Assembly: GCA_033675265.1 (NCBI GenBank)
Contig: JAUJYZ010000931.1
Span: 1-64,000, forward strand
Length of the DNA stretch: 64,000 nt
Source of the DNA: Actinostola sp. cb2023
Lineage: Eukaryota; Cnidaria; Anthozoa; Actiniaria; Actinostolidae
Direction of reading: 5' to 3'
Shown one piece after another: positions 1 through 10,540 of the stretch. Position numbers and translations under genes: made by a program. Positions within the stretch are counted from its first letter, which is position 1. The number at the start of each line of letters is the position of its first letter. The notes beneath the pieces are model-generated. The model was not told where the DNA came from, ran no database searches, and worked only from the letters and a program-made list of their open reading frames with translations.

Positions 1-4
1 TTGT

Positions 5-690
5 GGAGCTATGGCGAGTGTTATCTTGCGGAATACCGAGGCATTCAAGTGGTTATCAAGCAAATCATCCCAAAGAACGTCAAATAATGGAAAGAAAAGA
101 AAGAGCGAAGTTCTCCACGAAGCTCAAGTAATGACTGAGTTGGGAGATCACTTTGGTTTACCTTTTCTTTTCGGGATTTTGACCGAAAAGAAGCCTTACT
201 GTTTAATGCTTTCAATTTCATGGAGTTGACAGACAAAGCTTAACACTACAGCAAGCTGCAAACTTAAAGCTTTTGTCGGAAAACAACAGTGCATTTATAT
301 TTTTGTAGACATTTGCACTATTTTAGAGCATGTACATTCTAAAGGCTATTTACACAATGACATCAAATCAAATAACATTATACTTGAAAAGAAAGAAGAA
401 GACAGCTATGTGCCATATCTTATATATTTCGGGAAAAGCCACCTAATAAATACTGAGCCACAAAACGCCGGGAGACAGAAAAGGCCATACCTCGCTCCGG
501 AGGTTTGCAACGGGGAACTGCAAAGTACCGCCAGTGACATCTATTCTGTAGGATACATGCTGAGGTCAACGTTTAGACAATTACAAAAAGAAAACTTTAA
601 AAATGTAGCGGAAATTGTTGAAAAAAGCACATGTAAAAATATAGGATTTAACTTAGGGGAATTTAAGAACATGATCAAAAAATATTGATT
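5..690 (+). pseudogene. Broken protein-kinase-like gene
   Basis: Pieces of a eukaryotic protein kinase domain appear in order but in different frames. A VVIKQI lysine block lies near 50-70, and a helix-C-like piece containing VLHEAQVM near 110-135. From about 230 to 688 one frame stays open. It holds the catalytic loop HNDIKSNN (353-376), the metal-binding motif read as LIYFGK (419-436) and an APEV motif (about 494-505), followed by SDIYSVG. The canonical DFG aspartate is replaced by Tyr at 425-427, and the HRD arginine by Asn. At least two frameshifts and an in-frame stop near 227 separate the parts, so no full kinase can be made. Proteins with this LHNDIKSNN style of catalytic loop are, from memory, multi-copy in corals. 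The N-lobe glycine loop probably lies left of the window. Confidence 0.75.
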
Positions 691-1055
691 TTACAGAACT
701 GGTTTTTAGAATCTCCTGTGGATTACATGATCAAATATACACGTTTCAAAACGAAACTCCCGGTGATTTTATAATTCCCGTTGACAGCTATGTGGCCGCA
801 AGAATGCATCTTGCGGTTGGTTTGCGACGCCTCAGAAGCTTCGCAAAACAAATTCTTAGGGGTTGGGGCTCGTTATCCTTTAATTATTATCTACAAGGTA
901 AATATTATATTATATAACAATAATAAAATAATCGTTTTATTTCACTCGTGAAATACTAAGTAGTACTGAGAATCTGGCTGAGTGAACTTCTAATAAATTA
1001 TATAAATGAATGTTAGACTGATATCGTTCAGGGTTTTATTTGTCCTTTAATTTGT
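691..1055. other. No recognisable gene
   Basis: AT-rich sequence just downstream of the kinase relic. The first 200 bases could be further kinase C-terminal sequence, but I see no diagnostic motif. Confidence 0.4.
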
Positions 1056-1059
1056 ACTC

Positions 1060-1135
1060 GTGTTGGGAATAAACCAGAGACGGGATCGAACCGATATACA
1101 ACTTACCAATTCCAGGGATAGTTACATGATAAAGC
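1060..1135 (-). ncRNA. Possible tRNA-derived (SINE-like) fragment
   Basis: On the minus strand a good RNA polymerase III B-box-like block (GGTTCGATCCCG) is followed by plausible acceptor-side sequence. No convincing A box or cloverleaf is visible. It is more likely a SINE or tRNA relic than a functional tRNA gene. Confidence 0.3.
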
Positions 1136-1155
1136 AAGACTGTAGCTGTAATTAA

Positions 1156-2178
1156 AGGGGTACTGTCACCGTGCAACCGGAGGCCTGGGCCGAGTATCTA
1201 ACTTGAAAAAAATTGGCAAAGCACTCTAGAAGATTATACTTGCTTGTTCAGTTATTTAGACTGATTGTTATTTGGTATTTTCAAGTAGTTATTTTTGGTT
1301 TGAAGTCCAAGTTTATACGTTTTATATTTAATTGGCGACAACGATGGCTTCTCTCGTGGCGGCCGCCAGTAAGGTAGTGGTGATAACGAATGTATTCTGA
1401 CAGGCGACAAGCTTATAAATTTTGGTTAACTGGGAAGATAGAATACGGTTATTACACAGCTTCTGAGTTCGCTAGACATCCTCCTAGCTATGGAGTACCA
1501 AAGGAGGGTTCAAAATGAGGTAGGAAAGTAAGCCGAATGCTTGACAGCAAACTTACTTCACTGGAATTATTATGTTCTCAAATAAGAACTTACATGTCTA
1601 TAAATTAAAATATTTGTAAATGCAAACAAGCCCTGGCTACTATATAACTTTTGCTATTGTATTACTTTAGACTTGAGTGCAAAAATCCTTATTCTGATAG
1701 ATCTGTCAATATATAATTATCTGTCCCTTTCCTCGCTGTTGTACTTGTAGCAGTAACTGTCACTTTGAACATCGCGATCGAGCATCGGTCGTAATCGGGC
1801 TTTATTTGCTTATTTGGCTAGTCGATGCTGCACAAATTAAATAAATAAATCACTCCAGAGTATGTGATTTGGCAATTACGCGGGTCACTTGTCTCAGTAT
1901 AAATAAAAGCAAGCTGAAGTCACTGTCTAGTACAAAAACCGTGATGTAGTTTTCATCAGAAACCGTCATTGATACTTCAACAACAAAGAGTCTGGATATC
2001 CTTCTATAACTATCGATACTTCGAATTAAACCTTATATTTCGCAAACGACGACCATTTTTTAGCGATTTACAAAAAAATATACTCGCAATATATCACTCT
2101 CAACAAACGAATGTAAGCATATGCTAATTAGGAAAAAAAGGCTGTTATTGCGCAGACTCACCGGCTGGCAGTGCCCCT
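1156..2178. mobile_element. TTAA-flanked non-autonomous DNA transposon, about 1.0 kb
   Basis: Imperfect terminal inverted repeats read AGGGGTACTGTCA at the left and AGGGGCACTGCCA inward from the right. Each end abuts TTAA (1152-1155 and 2179-2182), the target duplication expected of piggyBac- or Kolobok-like transposition. The interior has no long open frame. A GC-rich patch with ATGGCTTCTC near 1344 is short and closes quickly. This looks like a non-autonomous element moved in trans, and no matching transposase is visible in the window. Confidence 0.75.
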
Positions 2179-2182
2179 TTAA

Positions 2183-2716
2183 TCTTTAGCTTTTTGAGTG
2201 TTCTACAGCTTCAGTAGTGCACTGATTTATCAGACAACAGAACATAATGATCTAATGTCATATAGATATTTTCACGCGCAAAGGGCGAACAACGAGAGTA
2301 AAACTATTCTTCAGAGAAGCGCGCGTTCTGATGGATCGTGGTAAAACTGACATTAAATATTACTGGAATATTTGCAATTTTCTTTAAATTTTATGGAATA
2401 GACCCCACTACATGTGCTCCGATCACAGGGCAAAATTAATCGTGGGCGAAGTTAACTATGAAAAATATGGGTGTTTTAGTTCCCAGTATAAAAAAAATGT
2501 CATCCAGATAATAAATAAGATTATTATTTTTCCAGCAATCTACCATTATTTTCTAATCAATATATCTACCAGCATTTTCACAATAAATATTTTCGGTCAT
2601 GCACCTAAAACATCACCCTGCGTAGCACATTAAAAAAAACCTATGCATGAACGTTGCTGCAATTCATCGTGTATGTGATCAATATTTTGTTAATTTTTTT
2701 CTTTGTTTATCAGTGG
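2183..2716. other. No recognisable gene
   Basis: AT-rich sequence with short open frames only. Nothing is recognised on either strand. Confidence 0.4.
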
Positions 2717-3236
2717 ATGAATATCGCACTAATCATGCATGAAAGAGAATTCGACGAAGAAGAAGAACACGAAATTGATAAGTTTGATGTTCAGGTATAT
2801 AATCACACAAACTCTCCTAGAAATTAAATTCAAAGGATCATGTCAAATGCACATTTTTGTTATGGGAGACTTTAATGACATTTGTGATAATTCGAAAATT
2901 TGTGTTAACTCTGTTTGTTGTATTTAAACTTTCAGAGTGGGGGTTTGTGCTTCAGGAGGTGTTTGGTAACTCTCTCGGCACTGGAGATTATGGTCATATG
3001 TCCATCGAACATGCACCAATGTTGATGAGAAGATTCAGATCCATGAGGGAATATTCCAATCAAGGATTTGAATCATGCCACAAACTTCAATAATCGATTT
3101 TCTCGAAAGCTACAAACCACGATGCAACAGGAGAGGCTTCATCAGAGGTGATTTATGCTTTTGAAATTAAAATTCCACGTGCCCAAAACGAATATAGAAT
3201 GAGACATGTGACATTTATTGTAGTGTTAATCTCATT
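2717..3236 (+). pseudogene. C-terminal exon of a multi-copy cnidarian protein
   Basis: The open stretch from about 2937 encodes GDYGHMSIEHAPMLMRR and then MREYSNQGFESCHKLQ. After an in-frame TAA it continues in the same frame with KATNHDATGEASSEV (about 3106-3150). I recall this pattern (GDYGH, NQGFE.SHK, RATNHD) from the C-terminal part of large uncharacterised protein families in corals. An upstream acidic stretch at 2719-2794 followed by GTATAT could be a preceding exon, but its splice phase does not match, so that link is weak. The internal stop makes this a pseudogene. No catalytic function can be assigned. Confidence 0.55.
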
Positions 3237-3271
3237 TTAGCTGGCCAATGTTAATGACATTTACTGTATAA

Positions 3272-3308
3272 GATAATAATAATCATAATAATCATAATAA
3301 TCATAATG

Positions 3309-3366
<58 letters not shown>
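3272..3366. repeat. (AAT)n microsatellite
   Basis: About 95 bases of nearly pure ATA/AAT triplets with a few ATC interruptions at the left. Confidence 0.95.
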
Positions 3367-3368
<2 letters not shown>

Positions 3369-3439
3369 TTCGCCTTTATTGTCAAAATTTAGTTTTACAA
3401 CAGCTTCATTAACTAATTAATATTAATTAACAATAACAA

Positions 3440-3865
3440 TTAATGATTGGCGAATTTTATGTCGGAAATGTTTCTTATTTCTTTTATTTTTTGTTTTCTA
3501 CATACTAGGTGACAAATTTTACTTCCGCGGTTGTGGTTGGCGGGCAAACAAGAGATTTGATTGATCATCAGATGATGAAGTATGGATATTTATTATCGAC
3601 AACTTAGTTACCAAAATGTTTGGAGGACACCATTTAAAGTACGTCTATAACAAGAAGTTAGTTGGAGAGGTATCGAAATGCGATATTCCTTAGCGTAGAT
3701 ATGTACATGACGGTTGGGAAAACGAACTTCCTGATATACGAAACAACTTCCCGTCACCTAACATGTATGGTGTAAATGGAATAAAAATCTGCAAAAAAAA
3801 TCTGAAAATCTAACAATGTGAAAAAAAGACGAAAGTACAAAATAAGAAACAAACATATTCTGCCA
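3440..3865. other. No recognisable gene; weak coding flavour
   Basis: A frame near 3510-3700 is partly open and could be a further exon of the relic at 2.7-3.2 kb. No motif is recognised and stops interrupt it. Confidence 0.3.
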
Positions 3866-3873
3866 CGTCTTCA

Positions 3874-5080
3874 ACACCCAGTACTCCTTCAATCAGCAGC
3901 TCGTCTACAACACCAATGACTCCGACAAACAACAGATCGTCCACAACACCAATGACTCTTTGAAGCTACAGATCGTCCACAACACACAATACTCCATCAA
4001 GCCACAGCTCGTACAGTCCGCCTTCAACACCTAGTACTCCTTCAAGCAGCAGCTCGTCTACAACACCAATGACTCCTTCAAGCCACAACTCGTCGACAAC
4101 ACCCATGACTTCTACAAGCCACAGCTCATACAGTCCGCCTTCAACACCTAGTACTCGGTTCATGCAGCAGCTCGTCCACAACACCAATGACTCCTTCAAG
4201 CCACAACTCGTCGACAACACCCATGACTTCTTCAAGCCACAGCTCATACAGTCCGCCTTCAACACCTAGTACTCGTTCATGCAGCAGCTCGTCCACAACA
4301 CCAATGACTACTTCCAGCCACAGCTCGTCCACAACACCCATGACTTATTCAAGCCACAGCTCATACAATCCGCCTTCAACACCTAGTACTCGTTCATGCA
4401 GCAGCTCGTCCACAACACCAATGACTCCTTCAAGCCACAGCTCATACAGTCCGCCTTCAACACCTAGTACTCGTTCATGCAGCAGCTCGTCCACAACACC
4501 AATGACTCCTTCCAGCCACAGCTCGTCCACAACACCCATGACTTCTTCAAGCCACAGCTCATACAGTCCGCCTTCAACACCTAGTACTCGGTTCATGCAG
4601 CAGCTCGTCCACAACACAAATGACTCCTTCAAGCCACAGCTCGTCCACAACACCCATGACTTCTTCAAGCCACAGCTCATACAATCCGCCTTCAACACCT
4701 AGTACTCGTTCATGCAGCAGCTCGTCCACAACACCAACGACTTCTTCAAGCCACAGCTCGTACAGTCTGCCTACAACACCTAGTACTCGGTTCATGCAGC
4801 AGCTCGTCCACAACACCAATGACTCCTTCCAGCCACAGCTCGTCCACAACACCCATGACTTCTTCAAGCCACAGCTCATACAGTCCGCCTTCAACACCTA
4901 GTACTACTTCAAGCCACAGCTTATCCACAACACCAATGACTTCTTCAAGCCACAGCTCGTACAGGCCGCCTTCAACACCTAGTACTCCTTCATACAGCAG
5001 CTCGTCCACAACACCATTATATGACTCTTTCAAGCCATACCACGTCCACAACTCACAGTACTCCTCTTATTCAAGCTTAA
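3874..5080 (+). repeat. Minisatellite encoding Ser/Thr/Pro-rich repeats
   Basis: About 1.2 kb of degenerate tandem repeats built from two alternating modules. One is a 36-base module encoding SSTTPMTPSSHS. The other is a module of about 45 bases encoding SYSPPSTPSTR. The + frame at 4187-4702 stays open for 171 codons, and several minus-strand frames are also open because the modules are multiples of three. Single-base differences (CTCGTTCATG versus CTCGGTTCATG) shift the frame repeatedly. It could be the repeat domain of a mucin-like secreted protein, but I see no signal peptide or flanking domain and treat it as a minisatellite. Confidence 0.8.
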
Positions 5081-5084
5081 CATA

Positions 5085-6195
5085 GATCCGCTACTCGCGA
5101 AGACATGGCAGCGTGCGTAGTGATGCGTGTTAAGACATGCTTATCGGTTGTGCATCATCCTTTCAGAGCTAGTGGACTTGCAAAAAACTTGTCTAGTGGA
5201 CTTGCAAAAAACATTGTGAGGAAAGCACTTCAGTTATTGCAAAGTAATAAAGGTGTTCTTATCAATGTGGCTCAATGCAACAGCAGCCACAGGGGTGTGA
5301 CCATAGGTGCTTGGCGTCTTTGACGAAAAAAGTATTTGTGTGCTTGAGAGATTAACAGCGAATGCCCACTAATACCGAGCGAAATCGAAATATCACGGCA
5401 CAAGCTCAAAAATAATTTCCGCTCATATTTTGCTTAGTGGTACCCTTTGGTAAGTTAATAAACGTGGTGGGTTCAATTTGCCCAGGATAGTTTTAAATAT
5501 CGAGAAAATCGTGGAAAAGTTGTGACGTGCCTGAAGCTGGTTTTTGCCCAAATGACTTGTCGACTCAAAAAAAACGTCCCCTACCTCTCGAAACGGCAAT
5601 TTAAAATATCTGACTTCAGAAATGTCTAGAGGACGTGATAATCTACTGCTTGGTGCCTATGATTCATTTCTAACCTTTGTATGAAATCTAGAGAAAACGC
5701 TAAAATGAACAATTATTTATCGGCTAAATTCAGGACAGATTTTCGAAAAATTAAATTCCTATGTGGTATATATAGAAATCTCCCCAAACTTTAGCAATGA
5801 AAAGAGAAAACATCGATTTAGAGCAGGGGCAAATTTGTTTTTTTTGGGGAAATGTTATGCCAATTAGCCAATACCAAAACGAGCAGGGGACTGGGACCAA
5901 GTCGGTACTTTAGGAATGACACTATGTACAGAACTTGGAAAAAATATTTTTAAAATGTGCTATATATGGCTGAAGGGGGGGCTACTCCCCCTTTGCATCC
6001 CCTGGACCCGCACCTGTTTATGTCATTGTAAAGTAAAAGTAAAGCAACCTTATTTAACGTCGGTAACTCGTAACAGTAATTCAACTGACAAACCTGAGGC
6101 CGACATTGCGCATTTTACTCCCCTCTTTTTATCAGTGCTCCGTTTTAAGGGTATTTAAAGCACGGATTGGAAAGAAGTCGAAACAAGTGTGTGAG
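5085..6195. other. No recognisable gene; short direct duplication
   Basis: A 23-base block containing CTAGTGGACTTGCAAAAAAC occurs twice in tandem at about 5168-5214. A small frame at 5105-5323 begins right after the minisatellite but resembles nothing I know. The stretch near 5970-6110 resembles interspersed repeats of the type common in corals, which I could not classify. Confidence 0.4.
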
Positions 6196-6266
6196 GTCTG
6201 GCGGTGGATCGATCTACGGAACTCTCGCTTATAAGACAGCACACTTATCCGCTAGGCCACACTTGC
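6196..6266 (-). ncRNA. Degenerate tRNA-Ile(UAU)-like sequence or SINE head
   Basis: Read on the minus strand, an A-box-like TGGCCTAGCGGATAA is followed by a 7-base loop CTTATAA and then a B-box-like AGATCGATCC. The loop would place a UAU anticodon. The anticodon stem does not pair well, so it is probably a pseudo-tRNA or the tRNA-derived head of a SINE. Confidence 0.5.
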
Positions 6267-6617
6267 CGAATGGTCTTTGCAGAAGGAATACATGGATTTA
6301 TAAGGGTATATAGAATGTCAATCGTGATTAACTTTGAAATTGCATGATGATATAATGGTATCAACCGAACACCGAAACATCGTTTGAACAGGAGCCAAGG
6401 TTTGAATCATAACTTTCGCGATAAAATGTCTCGAAATTTAAAAAACCCCACTTAGAACGTAAAATTTGAAACGTTCATGGAGAGCAAGTACCCGGACCAT
6501 TTTAGAAATCGCTCTCTTGGTACACGCATCATTTTCGTCTGAGGTGAACCCCCCAAACCAAAATCCTAGATCCGCCCAAGGGATCGCAAAGGGTCGACAG
6601 TTGCAATTCCATTGCAG
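6267..6617. other. Upstream intron or intergenic sequence
   Basis: No gene is seen. It ends in TTGCAATTCCATTGCAG, a plausible splice acceptor for the exon beginning at 6618. Confidence 0.4.
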
Positions 6618-6767
6618 TCATGCATACGGGATATATCTGGACATAAAGGAACCGTTGATGTTGCATCTGAAATTGAGCTCCTGTTAACACGATCTGGAAT
6701 GTTCGATGCACCTGGAAACAACTCAAGCCTCACCATTTGCCCATCTCATCGATATTCGTTGGGTATT
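6618..6767 (+). pseudogene. Cnidarian multi-exon family gene: left half of a transposon-split exon
   Basis: After an acceptor (CATTGCAG) one frame runs open for 50 codons and contains LLTRSGMFDAPGNNSSLTI and CPSHRYSLGI. It stops at the 5' edge of the IS3EU-like element. The sequence resumes in frame just after the element at 10887 with GWRRGSHGCRVP. Joined at the single GGTATT, the exon is 304 nt (6618-6767 plus 10887-11040) and ends at GTAAGT. The pattern CP.HR..LGIGW..G...CRVP is one I recall from a recurring domain of predicted coral and Hydra proteins. Its conserved Cys and His suggest metal binding, but that is inference. Confidence 0.7.
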
Positions 6768-7184
6768 TACGGTGGCCCATAGGGGACACGCTGCAAATAA
6801 GACAGGTTGCTGCAAATAAGACGAGTTGCTGCAAATAAAAAACGAGTTGCTGCAAATAAGAGGAGTTGCTGCAAATAAAAAACGAGTTGCTGCAAATAAA
6901 ACGAGTTGCTGCAAATAAGACGAGTTGCTGCAAATAAGACGAGTTGCTGCAAATAAGACGAGTTGCTGCAAATAAAACGAGTCGCTGCAAATAAAACGAG
7001 TTGCTGCAAATAAGGACATAAAACACTGCGCGCGCAGGGTGCGAGCGAAGACTGGGTTCGACGAATGCTTGGCAGCCTAGCCATCCACTTTTCCTCTATG
7101 TTTTGTACTGGATGTGGAGGAAATATTACTCTCTTAGATGCAAACTTTTGTCCTTCCTGTGGGACACAAGTCAACAAAGATGAC
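6768..7184. repeat. Left terminal inverted repeat with 19-bp minisatellite
   Basis: The unit GAGTTGCTGCAAATAAAAC and close variants repeat about a dozen times at 6790-7013. A unique part follows, matching 10458-10640 in inverse orientation up to CAAGTCAACAAAGAT near 7182. The match includes the ATG at 7098 and the zinc-ribbon coding start. Confidence 0.9.
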
Positions 7185-9155
7185 AAAGATATTACTGTGT
7201 TTATTAAGATGTACTTTCACCGCGGATATCGCTACAAAGATATTGTTAGTTTACTGAACAAACATCATGGTGTAACTGGATCGCAACGCTCTCTCCCGTC
7301 AGTTAGAACATCATATATGCATATTCCTCGTAGCGTGGTTCAAACGCTATTAAATGAAAGAAATCGATCCAAATGGAGTAGAAGAGAAGGCAAAGAGATG
7401 GCTTAGACGAAGGAACTGTGTTTCAAGTGGACTTAATTTTTGCTGGCATATTGATGGTGAGTTGCAGTAGCCAGTAGTTGCGCAGACAGTATCTTTCATG
7501 TCTTTCATGATTGATTACAGTAAAAATAATAAAAAATATAAGCTTAATACATTAATGTAAAGTTATACACCTTGTGGATAATCAATAAATTGCCATGTAG
7601 TAATGCACCAGTCAAGTGAAACCCCCTGAGTTTGGGTTGAGTTGACGCCACTGTTACCTTTAAAGATTCATAAAAATATATACATGTAGTATTATTAGTA
7701 CTTCCCTCTGGAATATTGAGAAAATATGTTAACTAGTGAATAAGACCCTTCAAGATTATTTCAGTGAAGTTTCAGCTCAATCAAATTTTGAACAATTTAC
7801 ATCCTACATATATAGTCCCCCTTCAAGTTTGTCAGACCTGACAGAAGGGGGGGTACTTGACCCATGTTTGGGTATAGGGGTCTAGGACAACATATTTTAG
7901 GACCCTGTTTAGGACAAAGTACAAATACACACTATATTTTACATAATTTTAACACGTTGGCAAACGTCTTGGATCTCGGATGGCTAAATACTGGATAAAA
8001 CCATACTCATGACGACAATCGTGCATCATACCCTGTTTAGGACAGACTCACATAAAATTATATACCCTGTTCAGGACAGAGAGGCCATATGGAAACATAC
8101 TGTTATGTATACACCTATTTCAACTAACGTTGTCGCATTCAAAGCAACAAGCGTCAAGCCAAGACCGAAGTGAATGCTGGTTTTGTGCTGGCAAATTATT
8201 GAAATCAGACGTATTTTCTATGGAACGAAGTGTGATATGCAAACAAACATGTGAAAATGTTCACATTTTGTAATTAGTCCTCATAGAAACAATTGTGATT
8301 TAAATAATTGTCAGCGGCATAACCAGCATTCACTTTGGTCTTGGCTTGACGCTTGTTGCTTTGAACGCGACAACGTTATTTGAAATAGGTGTATACGTAT
8401 TAAGATTGGAATTGTAACCATGATTTTTATGTATCAAATTTGACAATATTTTATATATTATAATTTTTAGTATTTTTTATAGTAAAACTTATTTAGTTTT
8501 TTTAAGAACTCATTTATGATGATGATATAAACTGTGTTTTCTTCTTTAGGTTACAATAAGCTAAAACCTTATGGCTTCCCTATTCACGGATGCATTTGTG
8601 GATATAGCAGAAGAATACTTTGGTTGGAGCTTGTAAAATCCAACAACAATCCCAAGATAACAGCTACACTGTATTTGGATAATGTTCAAAATTGTGGCGG
8701 ATGCCGACAGAAAATGTTGTGCAACTTTCAGAAGAAGTTGATCTAACTGGTGGATTGACTTTTTTAAGGATATGGTTCTGTCAGGTGTGCTAGAGCTTGG
8801 AAATGAATTTCACATTTCACTTTTCAAAGATTATTCAAAATGAACTCGACAAGGTCAGAGATCACTGGAACAGTCACTACATATGGCAGTCAAGGCATGA
8901 TACAGTGAGTGCAGTGGAGTTCCAAATATTTTATATTTTTTACCAGAACAATTAGGTTCTATGGATTGTACTATCCCAGTATCAAGATAAAATAAAGGAA
9001 GTTGAAGGAGATTGTCAGATTGATGTAGAGGATGATATGCATCATGAATATTTTGAACACATATTAGAAAGTACATGTAGTAGGTGGAACATGGCAGTTG
9101 ATGAAGGAGATGCATTTGACCTTTTTCAAAGATTTAACCTATTACAAATTTGAAC
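7098..9155 (+). pseudogene. Integrase-core (DDE) transposase, IS3EU-like
   Basis: Exon 1 (7098-7456) begins with a zinc ribbon, MFCTGCGGNITLLDANFCPS then CGTQV, with two CxxC pairs. It continues with a helix-turn-helix-like YFHRGYRYKDIVSLLNKHHG, and then VPRSVVQTLL is reached after an apparent internal deletion. A 4-base GAAA duplication near 7362 shifts the frame, after which the reading ends in NFCWHIDG at the donor GTGAGT. The intron is 7457-8549. Exon 2 (8550 on) resumes in phase with GYNKLKPYGFPIHGCI, then SRRILWLEL. The aspartate expected in the DG(F/Y)SR motif is Cys. Frameshifts follow, and a C-terminal piece (LPEQLGSMDC) is seen near 8938-8970. It would cut and join element ends in the nucleus, but this copy is dead. 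Confidence 0.8.
8105..8396. mobile_element. Palindromic MITE in the integrase intron
   Basis: Inverted arms of about 80 bp (8105-8185 and 8318-8396) carry GTCAAGCCAAGACCGAAGTG and its complement. Most of the 290-bp unit can fold back on itself. Confidence 0.75.
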
Positions 9156-9243
9156 ATTTTAATATTGAATTTTGATACAAATTTACATCATATGTAAGAC
9201 AAGCAAAATGAAATACTTGTCTTTGCCCAGAGCAATTTGTGTA

Positions 9244-9476
9244 ATTATTTCCACTAATTAGTACTAAATATATAGCAGCAATTAAACAATAGAAAACAAT
9301 AGAGTGCAGACAAAAAAAAACTGACAGATTTGACTAACTAAATAGCACTATAAATGGTGTAAAGTTATTATTTGTCTTCTATTGTTTAGTGCCATTTAGC
9401 ACTGATTGTTTACTACTTTTTCATGCCTTTGTTGTCTGCACTCTAGAAATGTCACTATTTAGTAATAGTGCTAATA
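9244..9476. repeat. Inverted-repeat (MITE-like) block
   Basis: ACTAAATA and AGAGTGCAGACA words near 9260-9310 recur inverted at 9436-9475. The same ACTAAATAGTGCTAT word occurs near 43315 and 44565, so it is an interspersed family. No target duplication was assigned. Confidence 0.5.
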
Positions 9477-9878
9477 ATTTGGTATGCCTCAAAATTTCCA
9501 ATTCATAAATAATAATATTGGATTTCTATTGTAAATTATGTAAATTGGTAATCAATAAAAACCTATTCATACTTCATGAATATTCATTATCCCGTGCGAT
9601 GACGTAATAAGCAGTATATAAGGTAGAATTAATTATGCAAATGTGTCAGTTCACCAAGATTGAGATGGCGAGTGGAAGTCGACCCACCCTCTTGTTGACA
9701 AAATTAGCACTTATGTGCTCTTTGTCGTATTGCTCGACAGGGAGTCTCATCCCATACCTTAATGCTAATGAGTCAGCGGGAGGGATAATGTACTATTGTG
9801 TTGATTTTGCCATGCAAACAGGAACAAAGAATGTGTTCTTTATAAAACATTTTTACAATAACTGGAACTGGACAATAA
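9477..9878. other. Unassigned part of the IS3EU-like element
   Basis: A plus-strand frame opens at 9635 and includes MASGSRPTLLL, but I do not recognise it and it runs into the MITE at 9879. The minus-strand gene from the right inverted repeat should pass through here but is not readable. Confidence 0.35.
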
Positions 9879-10057
9879 AGCTGGTTCACAATAGAAATAA
9901 TTATATAAACTTATGTAGATGTTTTATGTTGTTATGCTTTAAAATATATTATGTCACTAATCCTGTTATGCCATTACGCTGTGATGTCCACAATGATAAC
10001 ATAAAACCTAATGCAAAGGTGTATTTTGCATTTATGTCACCTAGTATGAACCAGGCT
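9879..10057. mobile_element. Harbinger-type MITE, 179 bp, TSD TAA
   Basis: Ends AGCTGGTTCACAATAG and, inverted, AGCCTGGTTCATACTAG are flanked by TAA (9876-9878 and 10058-10060). A TWA duplication is typical of PIF/Harbinger elements. Confidence 0.7.
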
Positions 10058-10139
10058 TAACTTATAATATTAAATAACTCTAGATCTTTAACAAAGTTAT
10101 ATGTACATGCACAATGTACAACAAAATGTAACTACATCC

Positions 10140-10540
10140 TTCACTATATTTACAAAGTACCAAATCCCTGAAAATTATATTGTTAAGTTTGTCTCAGATT
10201 TCAAGAAATGTATTGTCTCATAGCTGACACATGGCGACACTTTAATAGGAAGACTGCTACCTCGTTGAATCTTTAAATCGCCATCTCTCGAGGCCATCAT
10301 TCCAACTTGTATGGTAACGTCTTGCACGATGATATCAACTAATCAAGTATTGATTTCTTGTTCTTGAACTTTGACGTTCTGTCAATTTCTTTTCGTTTCT
10401 TAAATTCAACGTAACTTGGGTGTTTCTGTGCTCCCAAAAGACTTTTATTCGAATCTTTGTTGACTTGTGTCCCACAGGAAGGACAAAAGTTTGCATCTAT
10501 TAAAGAGAGTAATATTTCCTCCACATCCAGTACAAAACAT
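10140..10540 (-). pseudogene. Second IS3EU-element gene: zinc ribbon plus unknown domain
   Basis: The ATG at 10540 lies in the right inverted repeat. It gives the same start as the integrase gene (MFCTGCGGNIT, then DANFCPSCGTQV after a 2-nt shift near 10500). Outside the repeat the protein differs, with SYVEFKKRKEIDRTSKF and then, after a further frameshift and stop near 10350, VTIQVGMMASRDGDLKIQRG. I recall this second domain as a common hypothetical protein of corals in which a zinc ribbon precedes a short ubiquitin-like-sized domain (V.I..G.M...G.LK..RG). Function is unknown. Its position suggests an accessory protein of the transposon or a gene captured by it. Confidence 0.6.

Noticed and set aside
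4345..5051. Minus-strand frames with repeated ELWLEGVIGVVDELL peptides
   Set aside because: They are antisense readings of the Ser/Thr/Pro minisatellite.
6196..6266. Functional tRNA-Ile
   Set aside because: The A and B boxes are present but the anticodon stem is badly mismatched, so it is kept only as a tRNA-like relic.
6723..7186. Long frames encoding repeated LQQLVLFAATR peptides on the minus strand (and at 10467-11198 on plus)
   Set aside because: They are translations of the 19-bp minisatellite in the terminal inverted repeats. All three frames stay open because the unit lacks stops.
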